64,000 nt of DNA from Myoxocephalus aenaeus (lineage: Eukaryota > Chordata > Actinopteri > Perciformes > Cottidae): positions 1-64,000 of the forward strand of contig JBAMJR010000139.1 in assembly GCA_038501785.1 (NCBI GenBank), given 5' to 3'. The notes under the pieces were generated by a model. The model did no database searches. It was not told where the DNA came from and worked only from the letters and a program-made list of their open reading frames with translations. Made by a program: the position numbers and the translations under genes. Of the stretch, positions 33,843 through 44,819 are shown one piece after another (the first letter of the stretch is position 1; the number at the start of each line of letters is the position of its first letter).

Positions 33843-33860
33843 CCACGGAAAGCTGAAGAC

Positions 33861-33861
<1 letters not shown>

Positions 33862-33906
<45 letters not shown>

Positions 33907-36900
33907 GTCCTCTGTGACTCAGCTGAAGGTCAGTTTATGTCTCACTTTAAACTTCTGATGTTTGTTTACTGACGGTCTGAACAACAAACAGCTTGTTTAC
34001 TGACGGTCTGAACAACAAACAGCTTGTTTACTGACGGTCTGAACAACAAACAGCTTGTTTACTGACGGTCTGAACAACAAACAGCTTGTTTACTGACGGT
34101 CTGAACAACAAACAGCTTGTTTACTGACGGTCTGAACAACAAACAGCTTGTTTACTGACGGTCTGAACAACAAACAGCTTGTTTACTGACGGTCTGAACA
34201 ACAACAAACAGCTTGTTTACTGACGGTCTGAACAACAAACAGCTTGTTTACTGACGGTCTGAACAACAAACAGCTTGTTTACTGACGGTCTGAACAACAA
34301 ACAGCTTGTTTACTGACGGTCTGAACAACAACAAACAGCTTGTTTACTGACGGTCTGAACAACAAACAGCTTGTTTACTGACGGTCTGAACAACAAACAG
34401 CTTGTTTACTGACGGTCTGAACAACAAACAGCTGAACCTTGTGTTTCTCTCCAGTTCTACATGAGGACATTCGTTTTAATGGTTGCTCAGAGTCTGATGG
34501 AGAGAACATGGTTGGTCTGGATGGTGAAGAGGTTTGGTTTGCAGACTTCAAGCAGAAGAGAGGAGTCGAGCCTCAGCCCAGTTTCATACATCACATGAAC
34601 TACACAGGAGCTTATGAACAAGCTGTGGCTGAACTACAGATCTGCAAACACAACCTGGAAATCCTCCTTAAAGTCTGCGAGAAGGTCAAGGACTTCCAAC
34701 CGGAGCAAGGTAACGACCAACTTATACGTTATGCTGTGTATGTGTACATATTAGTGCTGGGCAAAGATGAACAAATGTAACTGATTAGTCACATGGTTCT
34801 TCTGTGATTAACAGCGATTAATCGCATTATGCGCAAAATTCAATAATGAAGTAAAAGTAACCAAACTTAGATTTTAGATATTTATTGTTGATTAAAGAAC
34901 AAACAGCCAGCGTTCCTCTAAAAACAACAACAACAACAACAACAACAAAACCTTATTGGCTTCAACAAAAATCTGCTCTCTTCTCATCAGTGAGCCACAC
35001 TGTTTATTTACTGACAGTCAGAACAACAACAACAAACAAACAAACAGCCAGTTTGTTTACTTAAAGTTGAACAACAACAAACAAACAGTTTGTTTACTGA
35101 TGAACAGCTGATGTTGAACCAATGAGCAGAGTTCAGAGTGAGAGAACGTCCACAGAGACAACAACAGTCCTCTGAACACAGAACCAGGGCCCTGTTCCTC
35201 GTACCTGGCTCAACTAAGTGGATCACATGTCCTATTATCCAGCTGAAATTACCCCGATGATTGACGTTCCTCAAAGGCTGATCCGTGCTCAAACGGTCTC
35301 GTTAATTCAGTCATCAGGATAATTGCGCGTGCCCGTCCGCTTCAAAAGAGGAAATAGTCGATCACTGAATCCATGATGTTCTAACAGTACAATGGCAAAT
35401 AAACTCAAAGGACAAGACACTTTTTTCTCCGCTGACCAGCAGGAGATGATCATGAACGCATATGAGGAAGTCAAGACCTTAATCATGTCAAAGTCTAAAG
35501 CTGCGTTCACACTAAAACTGTTGCAAATATTCTCAACGTTGTTGGTGTGAACGCAGCTTAACACCGCCCCCGCTGAGAGGTATAAGCGTTGCAACATATC
35601 AGACAAGTTCAATGCGTCAGATTCAATGATCTTCAAACGCTACAATGGCAAATCAGATCAGAGAAAGAGCGTCTCTGTTCTCAGCTGAGGAGCAGGAGAT
35701 GATCACGACTACATATGATGAATTTAAGTCCATAATCATGTCAAAGTCTAATGGTGCGTTCACATCTGAAGCGTAGCGAATATTCTTAACACTTCCTGTT
35801 TGTGAACGCAGCGCTGGTCGGGCTAGAGTCACATAAGCATCGCAAAATATCAGACAAGTTAAATGTGTCTGTGTTGGGAAAATGTATCGGCTAATTTTAA
35901 GTGCTTCATCACCCAAATCAATCAGATTCTATTTATTTAAATGTGCCTGCTGGCAGTAGTATACAAATTAATATATACCTATGAGGATATATGTACTTTC
36001 AGCTGGATAATAGGACATTTGATCGACTTTGTTGAACCACGTACGAGAAATAGGGCCCAGTTTAGAGACAAGTCTACATTACTAAGTAAAGTCTACTTTA
36101 CTTAGTAAAGTAGACTTTACTTTAAAGTAGACTTTACTTAGTAAACAGATAAATACTTAAAACACAAGTTTATCCAATCATCATATGTTCAGATCCTCCT
36201 TCCAGTCTGATGATCTACCCCAGAGACAAGGTGGAACCCGAAGAGAAGAACGTCCTCATCTGTCATGTGACTGGGTTCTATCCTGCTCCAGTGACGTTCT
36301 CCTGGACGAGGAACCAGCAGAACGTCACTGAAGGAACCAGCACCAACGTTCCCTTCCTCAACAAAGACGGAACCTTCAACCAGTTCTCCAGACTGGAGTT
36401 CAGCCCTCATCTGGGAGACATCTACAGCTGCACGGTGAAGCACCTGGACCTGGAGCAGACCCGGTTCTGGGGTGAGTCCTCGAGTCTGTCTCCAGATGTG
36501 GAGCCTAATGTCCTCATGTCTGTCTCCAGATGTGGAGCCTAGTGTCCTCATGTCTGTCTCCAGATGTGGACATGAAGCTCACTGTCTCTGTTCTGTCTCC
36601 AGATGTGGACATGAAGCTCACTGTCTCTGTTCTGTCTCCAGATGTGGACATGAAGCTCATTGTCTCTGTTCTGTCTCCAGATGTGGACATGAAGCTCACT
36701 GTCTCTGTTCTGTCTCCAGATGTGGACATGAAGCTCATTGTCTCTGTTCTGTCTCCAGATGTGGACATGAAGCTCATTGTCTCTGTTCTGTCTCCAGATG
36801 TGGACATGAAGCTCACTGTCTCTGTTCTGTCTCCAGATGTGGACATGAAGCTCACTGTCTCTGTTCTGTCTCCAGATGTGGAGACGCCTCAGCCCAGCGT

Positions 36901-36997
36901 TGGACCGGCGGTCTTCTGTCGACTGGGTCTGACTGTCGGTCTTCTTGGTGTCGCTGCTGGAACGTTCTTCCTCATCAAAGGAAACAAGTGCAGCTGA
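33862..36997 (+). CDS. MHC class II alpha chain
   Basis: Alpha chain of the class II peptide-presenting heterodimer, acting in endosomes and at the surface of antigen-presenting cells. Exons: leader 33862-33928, alpha-1 34455-34709, alpha-2 36193-36471, connecting/TM/cytoplasmic 36876-36997 (TGA 36995-36997); all phase 1 and GT-AG. The mature start is VLHEDIRFNGCSESDGENM. The alpha-2 Ig domain shows NVLICHVTGFYPAPVTFSW and DIYSCTVKHL with its two cysteines and an NVT glycosylation site. The TM segment is LTVGLLGVAAGTFFLI. With the last acceptor the protein is 240 residues, a normal length. Oddities: the leader is 15 consecutive Met codons then VLCDSAE, and upstream acceptors could add repeats before the TM. 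Teleost DAA-type; exact locus not assigned. Confidence 0.93.
33960..34432. repeat. 31-bp minisatellite in MHC II alpha intron 1
   Basis: About 15 copies of TTTACTGACGGTCTGAACAA...CAGCTTG, two of them with an extra ACA. They fill the intron between leader and alpha-1 exons. Related single units recur at 35010-35110. Confidence 0.96.
35188..36059. mobile_element. PIF/Harbinger-like DNA element, degenerate
   Basis: Imperfect inverted ends of about 57 bp: GGGCCCTGTTCCTCGTACCT at the left and its counterpart ending CGTACGAGAAATAGGGCCC at the right. Two internal segments each begin MANKLKGQDTFFSADQQEMI or MANQIRERASLFSAEEQEMI on the plus strand, like the N-terminus of the Myb/SANT-like protein that accompanies Harbinger transposases. 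Superfamily is inference. It lies in MHC II alpha intron 2; a related element is at 44820. Confidence 0.6.
36084..36122. other. Inverted repeat, 19-bp arms, 1-bp spacer
   Basis: Arms 36084-36102 and 36104-36122 are exact reverse complements (AAGTAAAGTCTACTTTACT). It lies 70 bp before the alpha-2 exon acceptor and next to a DNA-element end. Confidence 0.9.
36496..36875 (+). repeat. Tandem copies of the last-intron splice acceptor, MHC II alpha
   Basis: Two 34-bp units (36496-36529, 36530-36563) then eight 39-bp units (36564-36875). Each ends in CTGTCTCCAG and is followed by ATGTGGA, so the true acceptor at 36873-36875 is the last of eleven near-identical acceptors (CAG ends at 36495, 36529, 36563 and every 39 bp after). 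The 39-bp unit has no stop and reads DVDMKLTVSVLSP in the frame used by the TM exon. Confidence 0.95.
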
Positions 36998-37453
36998 TGG
37001 TTTTCATCATCTTCATCATCTTCATCATCGTCATCATCTAATCCAGAATCAATAATTAATCTCTCTGATTCTTATTATTGTATGAATTCATCTTGAATAT
37101 CTGCATGCTCTTATTTTGAAATAGAGATGAAACCATGATCAGCTAGCTCTTCTCTGATTGGCCGATCACATTTAATTCTCAGTTATAATTATAATAGTTT
37201 TGAATTCTGTGTTTTTTAATAATCAATCTTTGATGTTATTTATTCTTAAAGTTAAACTTCACCGCTTCAGTTAATCTAAAATGAAATGCGGAGTCAGACC
37301 AGTTTCAAAGCAGCCAATCAAATCATCTCTGAAGCAGTGATGTCATCACAGGGAACCAATCAGCAGCCTCGGAACACAACGAGCACGTTAGCTTGATGCT
37401 ACGTGTCCTCTGAAGACGTCTCAGAGACAGAAGCTGTGATTCTTCTGCACTAT

Positions 37454-37459
37454 AATAAA
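37454..37459 (+). promoter_or_regulatory. MHC II alpha polyadenylation signal
   Basis: AATAAA 457 bp after the stop codon, at the end of unique UTR-like sequence and just before repeat DNA. Confidence 0.6.
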
Positions 37460-37469
37460 CATTGTAGCG

Positions 37470-38880
37470 TGAACGGTGGTCTTGCCAGGGGAAGAGGAGG
37501 GGAAGGGAGGGTTTGGTTAGGAAAGGCAAGACCTCGCACCTAACTCGGTGGCACTCTGTCGGTTAATTATCCTAGTGATCCCGGAGGAAATAATAATCCT
37601 CATCCGATATTGGTATAACACCTTCGGTCTTTTATCTCGCCCCGTGCTAAATCGTTAGGTTTTTGTGTTATTTTCAGAATAAGTTATAGGTTTTGTCGAG
37701 GGTGTTTTACAGCTTGCGCTCGAGGTCCCCTGCGGTGGGCTGTAACTCCTCTCAACCCTTATCAAGATGATTACATATATCGTCTATATCTTATCATCTA
37801 CCTTTTTGACACCATCTCATCATTATGACAAACACTGCAAAAGTCTTCACCCAAAGATACTTACCTTAAGTTTCTTTGGTAGATTCAGTCGTCACTTCTG
37901 TATCTCACGGTGGATGGACAGGGAAAGAGGGTTTAAATTGTTTTAAAGAACCAGAATCTTTGTTTTGGTTTCAGTCCCTTACGAATAAGGCTGAGTTTTA
38001 TTTCAAGATTATCTTACATACAAAAAAAATTCAATTCAATCAAACAGTTTAAAATTTACAAGTAACTAAGAGAAAGGGTTAAGTTTTTAGAGCTGGTGAA
38101 TAAACACCTCTTCTCTCTTCTATCCTCCTGCACAGAATTGCCAGGCACCCCCTCTCCTGATAGTAGAAGTTTCTTCCAGACTCTAAAGCTGGAGACCTGT
38201 CCCAACCCTTAAGAGCTGGGACAGGTCCAATCTGATTTTTCTCCTTAACTAGTAAAAGTTTACAAATAACTAAGAGAAAGGGTTAAGTTTTTAGAGCTGG
38301 TGAATAAACACCTCTTCTCTCTTCTATCCTCCTGCACAGAATTGCCAGGCACCCCTCTCCTGATAGTAGAAGTTTCTTCCAGACTCTAAAGCTGGAGACC
38401 TGTCCCAACCCTTAAGAGCTGGGACAGGTCCAATCTGATTTTTCTCCTTAACTAGTAAAGATGCATATTAAGTCCAGTTTTCTCAGAATCTGGTGAAATC
38501 CCTTTTGAGCCTGAGATCTGGTGAAAAACACCTCTTCTCTCTTCTCTCCTCCTAGTAGAATTGCGAGGCACCCCGAAAAACATACATTCTCCACCCTCTT
38601 TTATACACAAGAGTACATCAGTCATGCTGTCACCAGAGTTGGACAGAGGGGGTTTTACTACCCTATCTGGTTAGATTGCCAACGCATGCTTCTAACAAAG
38701 GAAAGAACATTTAACACATCTCATTCAAAAAGAGTATATAACATAGCAACTTATAGCGTCCTATGGATTTTATACTGTCTAATCACAAACTATAATGAAA
38801 ATAAAAACCAAACATTATATATATGCTCAAATGGTTACATATAAAAATAAAATGATTATACGGTTATAATAGTTAGACTT
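37470..38880. other. Unassigned repeat-like DNA with a 204-bp tandem duplication
   Basis: No gene found. From about 38056 a 204-bp segment containing AACTAAGAGAAAGGGTTAAG is present twice, with a partial third copy of its middle (AACACCTCTTCTCTCTTC) at 38525. The sequence 37480-37800 resembles transposon or LTR DNA in style, but no coding motif or defined ends were seen. Confidence 0.5.
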
Positions 38881-39062
38881 TTTTACTTTCATATTTTTCC
38901 TCGATCACTCAACAACATTTAATAATTATTACATTTAGGGAATGACATCATGTTACAGCTGATCAAAGTGTTTTCATGTCAACATGGATAATAATGAAGA
39001 AATAAACGTGAAAACAACTTTCTGCTGTTTGTTGATTCTCTTCAGTGTTTGTTCACATGAAA

Positions 39063-39420
39063 CACATCAGATACAACATGCTAAACTATGCTAATCTAAC
39101 TATGATAAAATAAAATATGTTAATCTAAACTATGATGAACTAAAATATGCTAATCTTAACTAAAATATGCTAATCTTAACTAAAATATGCTAATCATAAC
39201 TAAAATATGCTAATCTTAACTAAACTATGCTAAAATAAGATCAAATAAACTATGCTAAGCTAAAGTAAGACAAGCTAACTAAACTATGCTAATCTAAGAT
39301 ATGCTAAACTAAAATGTGCTAATCTAAGATAAGATAAACTAAGCCAAGCTAACTAAGCTAAAATAAGCTATACTAAGCTAAATTTAGCTAAACTGTAGCT
39401 TCATATTTAGCGTCTAATGT
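39063..39420. repeat. AT-rich degenerate tandem repeat
   Basis: Irregular copies of AACTAAAATATGCTAATCTT and shorter forms. A short (TTAGGG)3 stretch meeting its own inverse in TTAGGGTACCCTAA follows at 39529-39558. Confidence 0.85.
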
Positions 39421-39885
39421 TCTGACTTCACCTCTTCAGTGTCATTCACTAAATATATAAAAATAAAAGATGTATTTATAAACAGGAAAGCATTGGCCTG
39501 CAGAGCTTCATTCTGTAATTCTGCACTTTTAGGTTAGGGTTAGGGTTAGGGTACCCTAAGTTTATAACTAAATGTTGATTTCTTTCTTTATTATTTCCAT
39601 CGAGGGAAGAAAATACATTGATATAAGTTCATGTGAGATAATTGTAGGATTTATTTTTGCATCAGGAGGTCCAGTGCTGGATATAGTACCCATATAAATT
39701 ATAATTAAAATTATATTATATTATAATATCTGCAGCTAGAATATCTGAGTCTGTGTAATCGAGTCAATGATCCAGAAATACACAAACATTTGATGACAAT
39801 GATGATAATTCATAGGTCAAATTGTTTTATTGAAGACGAATGCTGACTATTAATATTACATAATCAGAGTATGATTATGAATAAT

Positions 39886-40338
39886 CAGAATCAGAATCAG
39901 AACCATTTATTGCAATTACACATACAAGGAATTTGTCATGGCGGGAGGTGCATAACATTTAACAATAACAAGAATAAACATCTAACGATAAACAGAGTGC
40001 AACAATGGGAGGGATATTTACAATTAATAAACGAGAAACGATACATAATCAATGAAAAACGAGAAATAACTCATGTCAAATACTAAATATACATGATAAA
40101 TAATAAATAGTAAATATTGAATGATAACTGATAGGATAAATGACTGGATTATTGATCATAAACAACTGCACATCTACAGACAATACATCAGAATCAGAAT
40201 CAGAATCAGAAACCGTTTATTGCCAGGAATGTTTACACAAACGAGGAATGTTTCTTGGCGGAAGGTGCATACATTAGACATTAGACGTTAGACGAGACAA
40301 ACAACAATCAACAATCAATGACAACAACAGTACAGTTG
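39886..40338 (-). mobile_element. Two L2-type LINE 3' tails
   Basis: AGAATCAGAATCAGAACC starts a fragment at 39886, and a second begins at about 40189 and ends near 40338. Both match the 3' end of the LINEs at 2828 and 55226 (GAGGAATGTTTCTTGGCGGA-type sequence). The second fragment directly abuts the MHC II beta-1 exon, whose 5' end it appears to have replaced. Confidence 0.75.
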
Positions 40339-40624
40339 TTCTTCAGATGGATTCAAGCATTTTCAACTCGTCTGAGCTGAAGGACATGGAGTTCATCAGG
40401 TCGTATTATTACAACAAGATGGAGTACACCAGGTTCAGCAGTAAAGTGAACAGGTTTATTGGCTTCACTGAGTTCGGAGTGAAGAACGCTGAGGCCTGGA
40501 ACAAAGACCCTTCACTCCTGGCCAGCATGAGAGCTATGAAGATTATTATTATTATTATTATTATGAGAGGCACTGTCTACCCAACATCCAGAACTGGTAC
40601 CGCAACATTCTGACTAAGTCTGGT

Positions 40625-40662
40625 GAGTCTGGGTCTGTGTGACATCATCATCATCATCATCA

Positions 40663-40730
<68 letters not shown>

Positions 40731-40785
40731 AACAATATTGTTATTATTATGATCATTATTATTATTATGAATAACTCAATGATCA
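40625..40785. repeat. (ATT)n and (ATC)n microsatellite
   Basis: A run of ATC then about 28 ATT trinucleotides just after the beta-1 donor at 40623. The same trinucleotide also forms the insertion inside the exon 80 bp upstream. Confidence 0.95.
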
Positions 40786-40987
40786 TTTGAGTATTTTCTC
40801 AGTGAAACCTCAAACAACCTAAACAATCCAAGACTGTTTTGGAAGACAATAAAATCTTTATCTGGAAATAGGAATGGTATTGAGCTTCATTGTCAAGGAC
40901 TCAAATGACATCTCTGACAAAGCCATAATGCTTGACTGTTTTAATGAGCACTTCATTGCCTCTGGTTCCCTGTTTGACACTCTAAAC

Positions 40988-41477
40988 CAGGGGTGTCAAA
41001 CTCATTTTAGTGAAGGGGCCGCATGCTGCCCATTTTGACCTCAAGTGGGCCGGACCAGTAAAATCACAGCATAATAACGCATACATAATGACAATATTAC
41101 TCTCTGTTTAAATCACTGTTGGAGGTTTTTGGATGATAAACCCTGTTTTAAGGTCTTTCTTCAATAAACTAGAAACATAAAGACCAACAATTCAGACATC
41201 AGCCCACTGTTTACCTGCCTGGGCTCTCCTCTGCAGACTCCCTTGCAGTTAGGCAATATTTTTAGTAAAGTCAGTACTGTGATTAATTGTGTCTGTGGCT
41301 CAATGGTTACCATGCACGTCTTACAATCAGAGGATCAGTGGTTCGAATCCATACTGAGGTTGTTGTTTTTTTTCCAAATTTTTTTTTGCATTTTTTTTTT
41401 TTCTCACATTTTTACAATTATCCCGCGGGCCGGACTGGACCCCCTGGCGGGCCGGATCCGTATGTTTGACACCCCTG
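40988..41477. mobile_element. Non-autonomous hAT element carrying a tRNA-like core
   Basis: Terminal inverted repeats CAGGGGTGTCAAAC and GTTTGACACCCCTG, with an exact 8-bp target duplication CTCTAAAC (40980-40987, 41478-41485). No transposase. It interrupts the LINE sequence. Confidence 0.95.
41291..41359 (+). ncRNA. tRNA-like sequence with intact A and B boxes (pseudo-tRNA/SINE head)
   Basis: A box TGGCTCAATGG (41296-41306) and B box GGTTCGAATCC (41340-41350), correctly spaced. The acceptor and anticodon stems do not pair well, so it is not a functional tRNA. It lies inside the hAT element. Confidence 0.6.
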
Positions 41478-41632
41478 CTCTAAACCATCTACATGAGAAA
41501 TCCCCTGCTTGTTTTGGTATTGAGGAAACTGTTAGTCAGTCCTTCAGTTTTAAGCCCATTACTGTCACCGAGGTGCACAAAGCCCTCAAACTTTTAGACA
41601 CAGGAAAACTGGCAGGTCCGGACAACCTAGAA

Positions 41633-42572
41633 CAGTGATTCTCAACTGGTGGGTCGCGACCCACTAGTGGGTCGCGGACCCGTTTTCAGTGGGTCGCGTT
41701 TTCAGTTGCCTGTGGTTTTATTTTGAAAGGACTTTTTATGCAGCGGAGTGTCGTTATTTTGCCGGCTCTGGTTTCAACTGGTTTTGCACTTGTCCCTCCA
41801 TGTTTCCAGCAGCGTGGGCCAGGTTGGGTCAAACCATCCTGATATGAGGGACTCTGGGTTTTTAGGATAATTTAATTAAACAGCCTACTGAATATAACAT
41901 TGACAACTGATGGCGCTGCCTGCATGACAGGAACACACTCTGGGGTTGGGAGGAGAATTGAGTGCTGCTTAATGTTCTGTAAAGCACAATGTTTTTCAGT
42001 ATTTACTGATGAGGTAATCACAAGAGAAGTTAATGTTGTATATATGAATACTTTTGAATTCCACTTTTGTTTAATTTATTTTGAGTTAGTGGAAAAGCTG
42101 CTCCTCAACACAGTGACGTGTTCCACAGTAAAGTGTTGGTCATAGATTCGGTGAGTGTGTGTTCTCAGTTAAAGTTAGGTCATTTCAGTCTTTTTGAAAC
42201 TACTTCTTAGTTGTTGGACTGTTTGTGCATGAAAGCTGTTGAGTCTGTTTAAAAATAGCTGAAGATTCTGAATTGTTATATATGTTGTAATACCTCGTGT
42301 CCTGAAGATGCAGTTTTAGTTTTTTAATTAAAATGCAGCTAATTGAGTGTAAAAGGGAATAGTTCCCTCTCTATCATCAACACCAGCTGCTCGTTTTGGT
42401 TATTAAACTTGTTTTTGTGTTAGCATACATATTCTGTACTATCTCAGGTTCAAACTGCACCATCTTTTCATTCAATACATTGGAGAAGTTGAGAATGTTC
42501 CTCGATTTGGGTCGCGGCTTGTCATTCAGGGGTGATGGTGGGTCCTGGAGCCAGACCAGTTGAGAACCACTG
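41633..42572 (+). mobile_element. hAT-type element with transposase remnant
   Basis: Ends CAGTGATTCTCAACTGG and CCAGTTGAGAACCACTG; flanks ACCTAGAA and GTCTAGAA (6 of 8 matching, a decayed target duplication). A plus-strand frame from 41900 has TTDGAACMTGTHSGVGRRI, resembling ZBED5-like hAT transposases. The LINE reading frame resumes on the far side. Confidence 0.88.
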
Positions 42573-44419
42573 GTCTAGAACCATATTTTTTAAAGTTAGC
42601 TGCTGATTTTATCGCACCTCCTTTAGCATATCTTTTTAATCTCTCCTTAGTCTCAAACGAAATTCCCCTTATATGGAAGTCTGCCTTTGTTCTTCCCCTG
42701 TTAAAAGGAGGAGACCCCCCACTTTTAAACAATTACAGGCCTATCTCCAAACTGTCTGTTTTAGCTAAGACACTAGAATCCCTCGTGAGTGAGCAATTTA
42801 AGGAGTTTTTAATCTCAAACAATATTTTATCAGATTATCAATCAGGTTTTAGAAAAAACATAGTACAACCACAGCAGCATTAAAGGTAGTAAATGATTTT
42901 ATTGAATCTTTGGACAACAAGCACCACTGTGCAGCCCTTTTTATAGACTTGTCCAAGGCTTTTGACACTGTTGAAGCATGATGAAGCATAGACTTCTTAC
43001 TATTGGACTGTCAGAACAAACTGTCTGTTGGTTAGAAAATTATTTATCAAACAGATCACAGTGTGTCCAGGCGGAAGGCATCACCTCTAGGTCTCTTAAA
43101 GTAATAAAGGGTGTGCCTCAGGGTTCGGTCCTAGGACCGCTTTTATTCACAATTTATATAAACAGTATCGATCAAAATGTGCCAAATGCAAATGTTCCCT
43201 TTTATGCAGATGATACTGTTATCTACTGCTCTGCTCCTACACAGTATCAGGCTCTCTTTCAGCTGCAAAAAGCCTTTGATACTGTTCAACACACTTTGTA
43301 TGAGTTGAAATTCATTTTGAATCCTGACAAAACAAAACTGATGATGTTTTCAAACTCAAAGAAAAAGCCACTGGAACTTCCAGCTATAATTACATTTCAG
43401 GGCAATGTGATTGAGTCTGTGTCGTCATATAAATACCTGGGATTCTTAATTGATGATTCTCTCTCTTTTAAACCTCACATTCAGCAATTTGTGAAGAAGT
43501 TGAAGGTGAGGCTGGGTTTCTATTTCAGAAATAAGTCTTGCTTTTCATTTGATGCTAAAAAGAGACTTGTTGCTGCTACTTTTATGTCAGTGATTGATTA
43601 TGGTGATGTTTTATACATGCATGCATCATCTCAATGTCTTCACTCCGTGGATACCGTCTACCATGGAGCATTGAGGTTCATAACCCTGTATGCTAGGGTT
43701 GGTTGGCCTGCATTGTCCATCCGTAGACTAAATCATTGGCATATCGTTATTTATAAGGCAATTCTTAATGTACTTCCATCTTAAGTTAATTTATCAGAAA
43801 AATGCTGGTAGCTACCGTCTTCGCTCTGTGACACATGCGCAAGGCCTACTCTTGCTATCTGTCCCCAACGTCCGTCTGGAAATGGGAAAAAGGGGTTTTA
43901 GGTTTGCTGCTCCTGCGGCTTGGTATTTGCTGCAGACTGATTTGGGTCTCCGGGAGCCGGTCTCTTTAGGTGTTTTTACAAATAGATTGAAAGAGTTGGA
44001 GGAAGGTTCATCTGGTTGTAGATGTTTTTGACTGAGGATGTACACCTGTGTGAACTAGGATATGATGACTTGAGTCTTGAGTCTTAGTTTTGGTTTTACT
44101 CATGCTGTGATCTAAAAATGTTCTGTCACTGTTTTATGTTGTATGTCTGAAACTTTGTTTAATGTGCTCTGCTGTCTTGGCCAGGACACTCTTGTAAAGG
44201 AGATTTTTAATCTTTAATCTTCCTGGTTAAATACATTTTAAATAAAAAAATTAAAAAAATTATATTCACTGAACTGGAGCTCAGATTAGATTTGTATTAT
44301 GATTAAGAATTATTTCATTTTCACGCAGAAGATTTTAACGCTTTGATTTAAATGAAGTTGTTTAAACGTTTTATGATTTATATTATCAGACATATTAACA
44401 AACGTTCACATCAGACTAA

Positions 44420-44760
44420 AGACTCTGACGTCACCTGGTGGCGAGGCTCTGCTACTACAACATTCTCCCAAGGCAAACAGGTCTCGGGGGAGAGCCCAGA
44501 CTAAGAGCGGTTCAGAAACCCTGATGCATAGCGGCCCACGGTTTGAAGCTACCTCTCCCGGACAAGGGAAACCGGGGCACCCTCCCGGAGCCAGACCCAG
44601 GAGGGGAGCTCGTCGGCGAGCGTCTGGTGGCCGGCCTTTCGCCCATGGGGCCCTGTCGGGCTCAGCCCGAAGAAACATCATGGAGCAGCAGTCGCCCTGT
44701 GGACCCACAACCCACAGGGAGAATTATCGGTGTCGGGTGCTATGTATACCGGGCGGTCTA
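44420..44760 (+). mobile_element. Rex3-type LINE leader fragment
   Basis: Shares GAGCGTCTGGTGGCCGG, GGGCTCAGC and CGAAGAAACA with 15574-15650, and has a single CCTGTGGACCC segment that is a minisatellite at 15650. Confidence 0.75.
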
Positions 44761-44819
44761 CATAGATAGCCTGATGTTAATCATGTCGCTAATCATGTCG
44801 CTAATCATGTCGCTAATTT

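Larger units (their letters stand above)
40800..44245 (+). mobile_element. 5'-truncated LINE with two nested hAT insertions
   Basis: The RT reads across pieces: PITVTEVHKALKLLDTGKLA up to 41632, then YFLKLAADFIAPPLAYLF from 42583, CAALFIDLSKAFDTV, GVPQGSVLGPLLFTIYINS, and VPFYADDTVIY (YADD box) to 43784, ending with GFRFAAPAAW-type C-terminal sequence. Frame breaks near 42880, 42980 and 43784 make it dead. The 3' end is A-rich (44238). Clade not settled; the motifs resemble Jockey/I-type fish LINEs. Confidence 0.85.

Noticed and set aside
33322..33972. 216-codon frame running through the minisatellite into the MHC leader
   Set aside because: Its ATG lies upstream of the X box, so it would not be in the transcript; the openness is due to the 42-bp unit.
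37316..37370. CCAAT and TGATGTCATCA motifs resembling a class II X/Y module
   Set aside because: They lie in the MHC II alpha 3' UTR before the polyadenylation signal; on the minus strand the Y and X order is reversed, and no beta leader exon follows closely.
39529..39558. Telomere-like (TTAGGG)3 next to its inverse
   Set aside because: Too short to indicate a telomere or fusion; common in AT-rich intergenic repeats.
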